A stretch of 64,000 nt of DNA from Salvia splendens. Its lineage: Eukaryota; Streptophyta; Magnoliopsida; Lamiales; Lamiaceae. Under the pieces are notes generated by a model that worked only from the letters and a program-made list of their open reading frames with translations, had not been told where the DNA came from and did no database searches. The DNA lies in the NCBI RefSeq assembly GCF_004379255.2, contig NC_056048.1:12795197-12859196 (forward strand), in the 5' to 3' direction. The translations under genes were made by a program, and so were the position numbers. Shown here one piece after another: positions 1-12,171 of the stretch. Every line of letters begins with the position of its first letter. Positions within the stretch are counted from its first letter, which is position 1.

Positions 1-149
1 TTGCTCGTAGCTTGTTACTAGCTAGCTCTTAGGCTTAGCCAGCTTTCTTGATTAGCTTTATAACTTCCTATAGGGTCTGCCTATTCCCCGTACCAGGGAG
101 TTGATCTAGCTCGCTGATGCGTGATTACGGCTTTCTAATCTGTTCATCG
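1..149. other. Left flank of the nested retroelement complex
   Basis: No gene is recognisable. This stretch ends at CTACG (150-154), the left target-site duplication of the outer element NA-1, so it should join directly to 45963 in an unoccupied allele. I see no coding signal or repeat in it. Confidence 0.5.
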
Positions 150-154
150 CTACG
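150..154. repeat. Target-site duplication CTACG of NA-1, left copy
   Basis: CTACG directly precedes the LTR base T155 and recurs at 45958-45962 directly after the other LTR end. The match pairs two LTRs that lie 43 kb apart. Confidence 0.85.
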
Positions 155-305
155 TGGAAGGCCTCGAGAATGGGCGCGAATAGAGTATGGATCAAGTTAT
201 ATGGAAGAAAACCGATTCGGTTGGATCAGTTAGCAAATGTCGTTGCCACTTGATCAATGCAATCTCGATCTCACTCGCTTCCTACCAAAGTAATTTATAA
301 ACTCC

Positions 306-1774
306 TGATAAGTCGTATTCTAGGCCTAGGTTACGGGTCAGTATGATGTGCATAATTGAATTATATCTGCAAAACTAGTTGCTTAAGCGTGCAGGGTAAG
401 CGTTCTAGCCGGTAGGCAGAGTTTCAGACACTTCAAGTGAAAAGGGCGTCAGGACGATTACGTACTGACCAGTATACATGCAAAAATGGCTCGAGATGGA
501 GAAGGAGGATAGCTGGGACTGCTCAATCATAATTAAGGGCAAAGAAGTCATTTCACCGCAAGGTCTTACCCTAAAAATCAAGGGTAAGCCTCCCTAAAAG
601 GAAGCCACTTGGAGAGAGAAGAATCATCATCACTTTTAGGAGAGTTCTCTCGGAGTTCAGTCTTTCAGCCCAGTCCAGAATCTCATTCCTCGCCACTGCC
701 ATGGTCACTTGAAGATCTAGATGTTCCCGGAGTTCCAAATCGTCCGTTCCAGCCAGCAGAATCGTAGTTAGAGATTCCATCGCCCGGAGTGGCAAAACAC
801 TTTTATTCGCTTTCGTAGTTTAATTTACTTGCTTTCTTTACGTTGGATCTTTGTTGCTTTTGGATGTTTTCTGCCTTTGAAGTACTTGTTGAAGATCTGA
901 ACGTGTTTATGCCATGAAGTTGATTTTCGTTTCGGTTATTGTGATGATTTCTTTTCCTTCCTATTCCGCCTAGTTAGCTTAGATCTAAGGTTCCTTGGTG
1001 TTTTAAGTGCTGAATCTTTTCTTTCCTTGTTTCCGTCACAATTTTCCTTTAGTTAAACGTGGAACTGTTCGATCGTGAGTGAATCGCTGCATGTGAAGTT
1101 TAGTTTGAGTGCGTTTCGTTTCCTGCTAACCAGTACGCAAAGTTGCAGTTTCTGTGTTTTGATTTCAGATTTGGTGTTCTTATTTGTGGATCTGTGTTCG
1201 CGAATTGATAAGCTGTGTTTCCGTGTTGAATCTGGAATTATTTTCTGATTTTAGTTTGTGTTGTTGAAGAAGAAGATGTCCATGTCTAATATTGGGGACC
1301 ACTTTGCTTTTTAGATGTTTTTTTGCTTTTTGTCCTTTACTTTCAGTTATAACCTGCAGATCTGTCGGCCTAGTCACCATGACTACCACTACCCTCTGAA
1401 TATTCTGTCTAGCCCAAAATAGAATCCCGTACCTTCCAAATATTTTCTGTTACAAAAATGTCTCCCCATTCCACGTACACAGCCGCCTGTCCAACACCTT
1501 TCCCACCTCCTAGTCAGTAGAGTACCACCTTTAAATTCCAGCCTAGATAAGTCTCAACCCAAAGCGTGGTAGCTAACCAAACCATCCAGAATATCACCAC
1601 AATAGTTTTAACGCACCATCTCTGTGGGATTCGACCCTTACCACTACCATACTGCTCAGTAGAAGTGGGTTGAGGAATCTTTGAAGCCCGGGTCTAGGCT
1701 TAGTTAGGATCTCTATCCTGACCAGTAGGATATATCCTTGCTTGAACGACACCTACGCACCCACGGTCCTTTCA
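306..1774 (+). mobile_element. SL-1: solo LTR of an Athila-like family
   Basis: A 1469-bp sequence beginning TGATAAGTCG and ending CCTTTCA is flanked by the 5-bp duplication ACTCC (301-305 and 1775-1779). No internal region, primer site or second LTR is present, so it is a solo LTR. It resembles SL-2 at 43826-45418 along its length. It carries the word GTGGGATTCGACCC seen in the other Athila-type LTRs here. The counterpart of the SL-2 TATA box is degraded near 590. The minus reading at 571-795 lies inside the LTR and is not taken as a gene. Confidence 0.85.
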
Positions 1775-1826
1775 ACTCCCAATCTCGCACTACTTTAACA
1801 GTAAAGCGGCAAGTTCGGGGTCGATC

Positions 1827-4800
1827 TGTCACGACCGCCCATACTAGGGGTACTACAAACGCGGCGATCGCGATACAACATGCAAGGACAACGTTTTAAA
1901 TGAAAACTTAATTAACTTAAAAGAATGAAAAACATTTTGGTTTAAAGAAGTTTACAGTTATAACTTTTCTATTAAATAAAAAAAACGACTCATAATAAAT
2001 ACCTTTAAAAGAAAGCAGCGGAGAAAATTAATTAGTAAAAACCCAATCAACTACTAAGAAAAACATTTAGTTTACTTCGCGGGAAACATCATTTTCAAGT
2101 AACATTGTAAATACTCGTTTAAAACCTAACACAACCAAACAAACTCATACACAGTACGAAAAAGATTAAGGTATTGGAACATAGTTCAAGATATAGTAGC
2201 GGAAATAAGGTTTAAAGAGAGTCAAGGATAACGCCTATGTATGAAGACACAACGCATCCTTAGGCCAACTCAACATCCTCCGCAACATCCCGCTAAACCT
2301 GCACATAAGAAAAAATAATATGCAGGGCTGAGTACTTGTTGTACTCAATGGGCTTATGCCGAAAACAGTTTATATTAGTTATGTCATCCATACCAGTGAT
2401 CTCGAGTTTTATATGTAGTAAGAAATATCACGAGAGCACAAAAACATTTCAAGTCTGGCCAGACAATTTATCTCCCCACTTTTCACATCATTCCATAAAT
2501 CACAATAATCATATCATAGTGCGACGAAAGTGTGGCCACACTATTCGCCCATGAGACCGGTCGACTAGAAAGGACGGCTCACGATCCCACCAGTGTACAC
2601 AGCCTGATAGGGTTTGCGGCCCAACTTAGACCCGAATTCGTTGCACAACACAGCCCTATAGCCTAACGGAGCAAGCTCAGACGAACTAGGCATCACGCAA
2701 CAATCTCACAAACAAAAACATGGCATGACATAACAGTTAAACCACCCTTATAACACCACGTAATATTTTTGGAAAATAAAGAGGTTTGAAAAGAAAGCCC
2801 ACCTCGATTCCTTAACAACACAATTCCAACTTATGCAACTCTCGTTCCTCGAGCTCACGTATACTCAATCACCCTTGCCAACGACAACACAATCAACTTT
2901 CCATAAACTTATGTTATCATGCATGTCCTATTGTTCCTTTTTATCGTTTCCCTTAAATTACCCATCCCATCATTCATCGACATAAGGAAAAACATGCCAT
3001 AATATTTCCCAACGTCTCACACAAAATCACGTCATAGGATACTTTCCCAAATCATACATGCATCATATAGTTCATCAAACTTAGCAACAAGTGATATTTT
3101 CACATAACAACAAAACTGGCAGAACTGCGCGGTTGGTTTGTAAAAATCAACAAAAATTCAACCGACCTCATATGAAGCTAAAATTTTGTCACAACACAGT
3201 AGACACATTTAAGTTCATTCAGTTAAAGTTTCACACTCAAATCATGGCATTTGGTCAGTCAAAACATTTATACAACTCTCTGGTCGGAACATAAAAATTC
3301 TGGCAGCATTGCGCAGTTCATTTGAAAAATTCACCATAAATTTATCCGATGTGCAATGAGGCTGAAATTTTTACACGACTCAGAAGACACTTCAAATGTT
3401 CATTTAGTTCAAGAATTACATCAAACGGGGGTTATTTGGTCTGTCAAACAGAATACAAAACCTTCTGAGCGAGAACACAAGTTTCTGGCAGAATTGCGCA
3501 GTCAACTTCAAACATTTATTAAAATTCACACGAGACACAGAAAACACCTTGAAATTTACTCAGTAAAATTTTCACATCAAAATTCGATCGTTTGATAGGT
3601 CAATTACACATCAGAAACTGCTGTTCGAACGTCACAGATTTCAGGCTCACAAATTCGAATTTAGGGTTTCTTCCTCAATCATCCAAATAGAATTTTTCAT
3701 GCTTATAACACAAAATCATGCTCAAAAAGGTTCTCATAATCATGTTTGCACATAAACTCACATCATTCGCCGAAGATTCAAATCAAATTTCACATAAACT
3801 CAATCAAAATCGCAGAATTATCAAAGTTCTCATGCAAACACACTTTACCACCGATTAATTTTGCGATCTATCAATCGTACACTCACTATATGCATGAAGG
3901 GATCAAGAATAAGGTTTCAATGAAGGAGATGAGAAGAAAATCTTAGTTATACCTTCTTGAATCAAGAAAAACGAATGGTAGAAACAAGCGTTGGCACGAT
4001 TCATCGGGAACTCTTGAAAATCCACTCCAATTGGTGCAAGAACAAGGATTGAAGGAGAGTTTTTGGAGAGAATGTAGAGAGGGAGGGGGGAAATCGTGTG
4101 GGGGAGGGAGAAGGAGAAAGGAGGCGTGTGATTTTTGGTGGCTAGGGTTAGGGTTTTAGTTATTTAAGGTTTAGGTTAAATCCCCCCATTAAATTGTGGG
4201 AGGATAAAATACAGGTAAATTCCCACAATAAAATATAAAGTAGGCGTGTATTTTGGTGCATGGAAGGAAATAAATATTTAAATCCTCAATTAAATGGAAA
4301 TAGGATTTAAATTTGGTAATTCTTTTTTTTTTCATAGGAAAAGACTCCCATAAAAATAGGTAACCAATAAATTAATATCCACAAGGAAAATAAAAGCATA
4401 TGGGCGTGTGGGATGGAGAACAAAATAAAAGGAAAATATTCACTTCCCCAATGGATTAGACATAAGTATTAATTTGACACTTATTTGAATAGAAGGAATT
4501 CCACAAAATAGGAAATAAATATATTTTCCTCCACAATAAGGGAGGGCCGAAAATTGGCTTTAATTGCCACAAGGAAATAATTCAAATCCTAATTTAATTA
4601 GGGTGAGGAAAAAAAGTGTGGCATGATTTAATTGGATTCAAAATTAAAAGAAGGGAATCAACAAGGCACCAATTAAATCAAAGAAAATAATTCATCCTCC
4701 TAATTAAAATAGGGGATTTTCGAAACTCACAACATTAGGCTAGGGTTCAAATTTCATGTAGCACAAATTAGGGATAATTCGATTTAGATTTAATTTGGAT

Positions 4801-5084
4801 AAATATCCCAAAACAATATATTAAATCCAAGAAGAAAAATATTTCCAATAATTGAAGGGGCCGAAAATTCCCAATGAATTTGTCTAGAACAAAATGCATG
4901 ATCTCATTTAATTAATTCCCCACATTGTAACATATAGTGTATATAACATTTCATTCCACATCGCTCATGACAATTATTTCACATAATCAACTCAATCACT
5001 TAGGAACGAATAATCTCATTAAAGAAAAATTTCCACTCGCCATCCATATTACAACAAAAGTCATAAAATTTTTGGGGTTTTACA
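1827..5084 (-). repeat. 3' LTR of CHR-1
   Basis: It starts TGTCACGACC and ends GGTTTTACA, and matches 12172-15470 nearly throughout, apart from small indels. One is a roughly 30-bp segment present only in the other LTR near 13870. On the minus strand the promoter side carries a telo-box-like AAACCCTAACCC near 4145-4160. The short readings inside it have no recognisable products. Confidence 0.9.
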
Positions 5085-5100
5085 TCCTTCCCCTCTTGAA
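5085..5100 (-). other. Polypurine tract of CHR-1
   Basis: On the minus strand the bases directly before the 3' LTR read CAAGAGGGGAAGGA, a purine-rich plus-strand primer typical of LTR retroelements. Its position between the pol end and the LTR supports the minus orientation. Confidence 0.85.
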
Positions 5101-5104
5101 AGAA

Positions 5105-8100
5105 ATTTCGTCCCGAAATTTTGATCGTCTCACATAAACAACTCGGGGCTTCCTCGGAGCCATGGTGTTTCCACGTGGCTTCCTCGGAGCCATGGTGTTT
5201 CTACAACACCTTCATGGATGCTATTGACTTGTTTCGCAACTCTTGTACCTTCCGATCTAGGATTGCCTCGGGCCTTTCCTCGTAGCTCATGTCGGGGGTT
5301 AGGATCACTTCCTCTTGATGAATCACATGCTTGGGGTCGAACACGTACCTGCGTAACTGTGACAAATGGAACACGTTGTGCACGTTCCCAAAGTTGGGAG
5401 GTAACGCCAAGCGGTAAGCTACAGGACCTACTTCATCGATAATCCCGTACGGTCCTACAAAACGTGGTTTCAGCTTGCCTTTCACTCCAAACCTCACAAC
5501 TCCTCTCGTCGGGGATACTTTCAAGAACACTTTGTCACCAACGTCGAATTTGATTTCCGTTCGACGCACGTCAGCATACGACTTCTGCCTATCTTGAGCT
5601 TCCTTGATCCTTGCGCGGATTTGATGCACAATTTCGGTCATCTCCTTTAGCGTCGGGTCCTAACATCTTCTCTCGCCAACTTCATCCCAATAGAGTGGGG
5701 ATTGACACTTCCTGCCATACAAGGCTTCATACGGAGCCATATCGATCGTCGCTTGGTAGCTATTGTTGTAGGCGAATTCAACCAACGGTAGAACAGTTTC
5801 ATAACTTTCCCCTCGATCTAATACAACGGCTCGCAGCATATCCTCAAGCGTTTGAATCGTCCTCTCTGACTGTCTGTCCGATTGCGGGTGATAAGAAGTG
5901 CTGAAGTTCAATTGTGTGCCCAATTCACGTTGCAAACTCATCCAAAACTTTGATTTGAACTTCGTATCACGGTCGGACACGATAGTATTTGGCACCCCAT
6001 GCAAATGCACAATCTCATTCACGTACAGTTTTGCTAACTTGTCAGCGCCATAAGTAATTTGAATTGGTAAAAAGTGCGCGCTTTTCGTTAGTCGATCGAT
6101 GATCACCCAAATCGCAGTGTTGCCTTTTTGTGACTTCGGCAAACCCGTCACGAAATCCATAGATAGATGCTTTCACTTCCATTCGGGAATTTTGAGTGGT
6201 TGCAACTTCCCATATGGCCGTTGGTGTAAGACCTTCACTTGTTGGCATGCTAGACATCGTTCCACATATGACGCTACGTCTCCTTTCATTCCATTCCACC
6301 AAAAACCTTGCTTCAAATCTCGATACATCTTCGTACTTCCGGGGTGTGCAGTGTAAGGCGTGTCGTGCGCTTCACTCAAAATCTCATCTTTTAGCGTCTC
6401 ATCGCTCGGCACACACAATCGCCCATCGTACCTCAAAGCATTATCTGCCTCCTCACGGTAATGATCAAGCTTCTCGGCTCTCACATTCACACGTAATTCT
6501 TCCAACTTCTCATCACGTCGTTGGGCTTCTATGAGCTTGGTTCTCAAATCTGGCTCAATCACTAGTGTCGCGATTCTTCCTCCTACTGTCTCGGGTGCTT
6601 TCACTATCTCCAATCTCATTCTGTCGAGTTCGCGAATCAACGCTTCCTCTTGCGTTAAGAAATAAGCCAATTGCAGTTGGTTCTTCCTACTCAAAGCATC
6701 GGCTACTACGTTTGCCTTGCCCGGATGATAGTGAATACCACAGTCGTAATCTTTCACGATCTCTAACCAACGTTGCTGCCGCATGTTTAGCTCCTTTTGC
6801 TCGAAGAAATACTTGAGACTCTTGTGATCCGTATATATTTCGCATCTCACTCCGTAGAGATGATGTCTCCAAATTTTCAGTACATGCACTACTGCTGCTA
6901 GCTCCAAGTCGTGCGTCGGAAAATTCAATTCATTCGGTCTCAACTGTCGGGAAGCGTATGCTATCACTTTCCCATCTTGCATCAACACACAACCAAGTCC
7001 TACCTTTGATGCATCGGTATAGACGGCGAAGTCCTTGTCGGCTGCCGGTACGGCTAGAACAGGTGCTGTAGTCAATTTCTCTTTCAAAAGTTGGAAACTC
7101 GCCTCGCACTCCGGCGTCCAAACCACTTTGACTCCTTTCTTCAACAGTTGTATCATTGGTCTCGCGATTTTAGAGAATCCCTCGATGAAGCATCGATAGT
7201 ATCCCGCCAATCCCAAGAAACTGCAGATTTCACTCGGTGTTTTCGGCGATTTCCAATTCTGCACGGCCTCGACTTTTGCTGGGTCTACTTGAATTCCATT
7301 TTCCGTCACAATATGTCCAAGAAAGTTCACTCGAGTCAACCAAAACTCGCACTTACTAAACTTGGCATAAAGCTTCTCCTTTCGCAACGTTTCTAACACG
7401 GTCTGTAGATGCCATCCATGTTCCTCCTCTTTCTTCGAGTGCACTAAAACATCGTCGATGAAGACTAACATGAACTTGTCGAGTTACTCATGGAAAACTC
7501 GGTTCATCAAGTCCATGAAGACAGCCGGGGCGTTGGTCAGCCCAAATGGCATCAGGACGAATTCATAATGGCCATAACGAGTGCGAAAAGCAGTCTTAGG
7601 CACATCCTCTCGTCGGACCTTTAGTTGATGGTACCCTGATCTCAAATCCATTTTCGAGAATACGCCAGCTCCTCGAAGTTGGTCGAACAAATCATCAATC
7701 CTCGGCAGTGGGTACTTATTCTTCAAGGTCATCTTGTTGAATTCACGATAGTCGATGCACATCCTCATCGTTCCATCCTTTTTCTTAACTAACAACACTG
7801 GCGCTCCCCAGGGTGACACACTAGGTCGGATGAAACCCTAGTCTAACAGTTCTTGCAACTGGATCTTCAACTCTGTCAACTCTTTAGGGGCCATTCGGTA
7901 TGGCGCCTTTGATACTGGCGCAGACCCTGGTTCCAAATCAATAGTGAACTCTAATTGTCTGTCGGGTGGCGATCCAGGCAAAGCTTCGGGAAACACCTCG
8001 GGAAATTCTCGTACTACTGCCACGTCTTCCACTTTCAAATCCTTCTTTTCCTCTCCGTTCAAGTACACAAGATACGTCGGTTGCCCTTTTCTTATCATCG

Positions 8101-8283
8101 TGGTTGCTTGTAAAGCAGAGATTATGGGGGGTTTCGTCGGTTCATGGAAATTCCATACAAGATAGTCGGCTCTTTGCTAGAGGCTCGAAAAGAAATTTGC
8201 CTCTTCTTGCAATGTTGAATCAAAAACTCAGAATATGTATCAAGAACGCGAACTTTAATCAAATGGTCTTAACTTGGATATGA
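5105..8283 (-). pseudogene. pol: CHR-1 pol: RT, RNase H, integrase and chromodomain (five in-frame stops)
   Basis: Read on minus, the order is: a protease-proximal linker (8283-7840), RT with [24 protein letters not shown] and the catalytic FIDD (about 7435), RNase H with YTDAS and TDHKSLKYF, the integrase HHCC finger (H, H, C-x2-C near 6260), the DDE core (MDF, SDRDTKF, SERTIQTLE), the GPY motif (about 5440) and a chromodomain tail. From 8098 to 5201 the frame never changes. It is cut by stops at 7838, 7484, 6173, 5660 and 5201. The first looks like Lys to stop, the second Tyr to stop, and 6173 and 5201 look like Trp to stop. Upstream, a one-base change in a run of six G (8126-8131) shifts the frame. 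The enzyme would copy element RNA and insert the cDNA, but as read here it cannot be made whole. Confidence 0.9.
5147..5206 (-). repeat. 30-bp tandem duplication in the chromodomain end of CHR-1 pol
   Basis: The 25-bp word at 5147-5171 recurs at 5177-5201, a period of 30 bp. On the minus strand it encodes KHHGSEEATW followed by a second KHHGSEEA, so a conserved C-terminal chromodomain motif has been doubled. The codon before the first copy is TAG where Trp is expected. Confidence 0.85.
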
Positions 8284-8988
8284 ACCAATTTTGAAATATA
8301 ACAATTGGTTATGATCATCCCCATGGAGCATGAAAGAACATAAGATAGGTCATGAATATGAGATGAAATCAAATAAATGTCAATTCTCCTAGTTGGCTAC
8401 CAAAAAGATAATTCAGTTGTCCGACCAAATTTGAAAAGTCCACACATCAATGGATAATGACTTAAAGGGTTGAGGGAAAAAAATGATTAGTTGCATGAGG
8501 ATTGAGAAATGTAGGCATTTGTCACAAGGTGGTACTGATCATGGTTCAACGAAAATCATAATATGGATTGATAGAATAACATCAATAGGTTCATAAGTTT
8601 GTGAAGGCAACCAAAGTCAAAGGGGATTTTTGAAAAAAAAATCAAGTGGATTAAGTTTGTTAAGGCAAGGTATAAAATGTAGGCCTTAACTTCGTTTTGT
8701 AGAAAGGAAGGTTCTATTATGAAAAGGATACATATAGTGAAACTGAACCAAAAAGAATTTCACTCTGTAAGAAAGAACTTGACACAGACATGGTTACAAA
8801 ATGAAAAGCTGAACAAAAGTTCAAGGAAGAATATCCCATAGAAAAAAACGTGATTATATTGAAGGACATAACTGCAAGTAGCTTTAGGAATGAAGTTCAA
8901 TAGCAAAGGCTCACAAAGTCAAAATATTGTGCGTATAAATAATAAGTCGTAGAAGACTACAATCAATCCAAGTGTCCAAAGGTATGAA
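8284..8988. other. CHR-1 interior without recognisable Gag or protease, left part
   Basis: This stretch should hold protease and the end of Gag on the minus strand. I see no DSGA-type active site, no CCHC knuckle and no long open reading. It is AT-rich and broken by stops in all frames. It joins 10212 once the hAT insertion is removed. Confidence 0.45.
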
Positions 8989-9009
8989 GGCAACACAAGG
9001 CATGCACAA

Positions 9010-9475
9010 ACCGACCCGGCCCGGCGGTTAACCGCCGGTTCATGAACCGGAACCGACCCCGGAACCGGCGGGTTGAACCGGCAGAAGGGTTGAAGGGTCG
9101 GAAGGGCCGGTTCAGGTTCGGCAATATATTGAACCTGAACCGGCGGTTCGGCGGTTCGAACCGCCGGTTCAAAGGGTTAAATAGTGTTTCGTAGGTTAGG
9201 GGTTCGTAGGGTTCGCGTAGGGGTTTAGTATAGCCGTTGGAACCGGCGGTTCGCGGGGTAAACCGCCGGTTCGCGGGGTAAACCGCCGGTTTGTCGGGGT
9301 AAACCGCCGGTTCGGGAGCCGGTTTCTGACGGTTCCGGCAACTTTTTAGAGGCTAGGCCGTAGGGTCAGTGTGTAGGCCTGCAAAATCGGTCAGAAACCG
9401 CCGGTTTTCGGTCAGAAATCGATGGTTTTCTGACGGAAACCGTGGACAAGCCGCCGGTTTAGGGTTGAACCGCCA
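9010..9475. repeat. HAT-1 left subterminal repeat cluster (AACCGGCGGTT variants)
   Basis: Many direct and inverted copies of GAACCGCCGGTTC-like words occur here, including three near-tandem copies of AACCGCCGGTT at 9242-9312. Dense subterminal repeats are the usual transposase binding sites of hAT elements. The role is inferred from that family pattern. Confidence 0.75.
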
Positions 9476-9999
9476 TATATTTTTGTATATGCAAAAACAA
9501 TTACATAATTGTATTTGTATATACTCTAGTCGATGAAGTATATTTCTCTATACGGCTAAATGAGGGAAACTTTTGACAATTCTACTATATTTGTTGATTG
9601 TTAGACGAAACTCAACATTTAAAGTTGAATTGCTAAAGGTGTCCTTAATTTAGTTATGTAGAAAGATCTTCTTCGCCGGTTAAAAGTATATATATAATAC
9701 ACTTATACGTTTAAGAACTTCAACATCGTTTCTTGTCATTTGTAATTAGTTCTTCACTAGTAGTCTCATTTGTATTTAAATTTTGTTTAAGACTTCAAGA
9801 CCGCCATATGTTTTCAATTGGTAATTGTTGTAACTTGTAACGTGTAATTTGTAAACATGCAATTTCAATAAAATTGCAACTTTATCCGTATTTTTTTCAA
9901 TTTTATTTACTCACATTTCATACAAAAAACAAACTTGAAAAGTGTAATGTAAGTTGATTAAAATTGAAAAGTTGAAAAATGCAAAAAAAAAAAAAAATT

Positions 10000-10195
10000 C
10001 GTCGAACCGTCGAACCGGCCCGGAACCGGCGGTTCAAGCCGAAAACCGGTGGTTTTGAACCGCCCCGTAACCCGCCGGTTTTTTGAACCGGAACCGGAAC
10101 CGCCGGGAGCTAGGCGGGCCGGTTCAGGTTCATACATTCCCCGACCCTTGAACCGCCGGTTCATGGCCCTGAACCGGCGGTTTTCGACCCTTGTG
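10000..10195. repeat. HAT-1 right subterminal repeat cluster
   Basis: The same CCGGCGGTT words as the left cluster occur here in a shorter array, followed by the right terminal inverted repeat. The asymmetric cluster sizes resemble Ac-like elements. Confidence 0.7.
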
Positions 10196-10211
10196 CATGC
10201 CTAGGCAACAC

Positions 10212-12156
10212 CACTTTCCAAGAACTGAAAGTGAGTTAAGACTCAATGGAGGAAAAGAAATAATATGCATCACTTGCAAGGGGTGAACGGAACAAGCTGT
10301 CAAGTAGACAAGGGTCCACGGTTATTTGAAAGGTCTTGAAAAATAACTTCTTAGAATCCAAGTAAGAGCTGTTGATTAAAATAGTTTGTTCTAGCTATTA
10401 TAGTCGCACTCCCTCGTTCATCTTTCGCAAGCCAAGACTGGTAACATCGCTCTAAGAACCGTAGATTCCACGATAGGATTCTTCGTGTCATCGTCACTAA
10501 TAATGATAGTCGGAATCCACATCTTCATAAAATTCTTTGCATGTCATAATGACTATCCTCGTAGGACATTGTTATCATCCTCGTGCTCCTTAGCAGGGTA
10601 TGAAGATCATCTCCATCGTGTTGTCACTTACGCAAGATTACACTATACTAATTTAATCGCGAGTATGATCGCTCGCCGTTGCATGAAAATATCACTTAGC
10701 TTCAGCTCTTCTTGTCTCGCACCTTGACTTAAGGGGTTTGCCTCAACTTTCATATTCTGGTACGTTTCATTGCTCAGAGAAGCAATAGTTAAGTTTTCAA
10801 CTTAGAACTACGATTCACGCGGTCATTTAGGCTTATATTTTAGGTACTCTAAGTTCACAACACAATTCATCATCTCATAGATCATCATCTACCACAATTT
10901 ACGTAATTCATACCTCAAGATAAACACACCACATTTTCACATCTCATAGCAAAACACTTTCGAACTTTACAACTATATTCAAAACTTTTGAAATAAAATT
11001 TCTTTACACTTTCACACTTTCCAAAAAAAAATTCCACATCTCACTTTTAAAATAAAAGTTTTGACTCAACTAAAACGTACTTTCGCATCAACTTTCATCA
11101 TCCGTATAAAACACTCAATAGAATAACGTATCATACTTCGCACCTCATAACATACATAACATCACACTTCCATAGCTCAATTTTCCAAACGAAAAAGTCA
11201 TTTCTCTTTTTTTTAAACTTTTTTTTTGTCGAAACTCAATTTTTTTTTCTTTTGTACAATTCATACTCACAACATTTTCCATTGATCAATTAATTTTCCT
11301 GAAAGAAAGAACTAACATGTTTTCATTTAAAGTTCAAAGATAATTTTTTTTCAAAAATTCCAACAACTTTCCACAACATAAATACTTTTCCTCAATCATA
11401 CTCCACTAGAACAACTAGTCATTAATATTGCAAAACAATCAACCTCAAAATTATTTTCCCATTTTTTTTCTTCATGTCAAACACCATGCAAATCTTTCAA
11501 AACTAATAACGTATTTGTATTCCAGACAAAACACTCATGCACTTCGCATATATGTTTGAAACAACATTTTTAGTTACTCATCTTTTCTCATAAATTTCAA
11601 CATTCTCAAAACAACTCATCAATTTCCATTTTTGATGTAAAACACTCCATTTTCCCATGTTCGCATGCTTACATCGTAGAACTTTCACACATAACACATA
11701 TTTACGACATTATGTCACTCATGCTCATGTTTCACATAAGCATACCAGAACAATATCACATTCTTACATACAACACGTGTTTAGATCATCTTGACAATCA
11801 TGCTCATACTCAACAAAATCATACTATCACAACATCGCACTCATATATATATATATATATCACGCGCTTAGATTATCATGGCAATCATGCTCATATTCCA
11901 CATAATCATGTCATTACAATTCATCTTCATGCATAACGTTCATTCACATGCATACACTTGCCAAACACCCTCATCATATCATCATCAATTACATGCATCG
12001 ATCTCACATGCTTTCAACAACTTAAAACATACCTCACTTTCTTTGGTTGAGCGCGATGCTTTGGATGTTGAGCCTTCGTTACACTTCTAGTCAATAAGGA
12101 TTCACTAATCTAGACTTAAGACAAAAGAAGACTCTCGGACCAGAGCGAAACACTAA
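10212..12156. other. CHR-1 interior between primer site and pol, no gene found
   Basis: In element orientation this is the leader and expected Gag region. From 10750 to 12060 the plus strand is rich in A and C with many short A or T runs, and no Gag motif or zinc knuckle can be read on either strand. The first bases after the primer site (12156 down to about 12030) look like an ordinary leader. Either Gag has been replaced or it has decayed past recognition. Confidence 0.5.
11843..11860. repeat. (AT)9 microsatellite
   Basis: Eighteen bases of alternating AT lie inside the AC-rich leader of CHR-1. This is a simple sequence repeat with no further feature. Confidence 0.9.
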
Positions 12157-12168
12157 GCTCTGATACCA
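12157..12168 (-). other. Primer-binding site of CHR-1 (initiator tRNA-Met)
   Basis: On the minus strand the bases read TGGTATCAGAGC, the complement of the 3' end of plant initiator tRNA-Met. They lie three bases from the 5' LTR end at 12172. This sets the start of reverse transcription and the orientation. Confidence 0.92.
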
Positions 12169-12171
12169 CTC

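Larger units (their letters stand above)
8997..10203. mobile_element. HAT-1: non-autonomous hAT transposon with GC-rich subterminal repeats
   Basis: The 8-bp duplication GGCAACAC at 8989-8996 and 10204-10211 is the size made by hAT transposases. The ends form an inverted repeat: AAGGCATGCACAA on the left and TAGGCATGCACAA read inward from the right, close to the Ac-type TAGGGATG start. Roughly 480 bp at the left and 210 bp at the right are packed with variants of AACCGGCGGTTC in both orientations, and the centre (9480-9985) is AT-rich. No transposase reading is present, so it would need one in trans. It lies inside CHR-1 and is younger than it. Confidence 0.88.

Noticed and set aside
4140..4162. 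Telomere-like TAGGGTTAGGGTTT in the CHR-1 LTR
   Set aside because: Only about two units, repeated in degraded form at the same LTR position near 14512. It is a promoter telo-box-like word, not telomeric DNA.
6042..7396. Other-frame readings across CHR-1 pol on both strands
   Set aside because: They overlap the RT/RNase H/integrase frame, have no motifs and reflect its codon composition.
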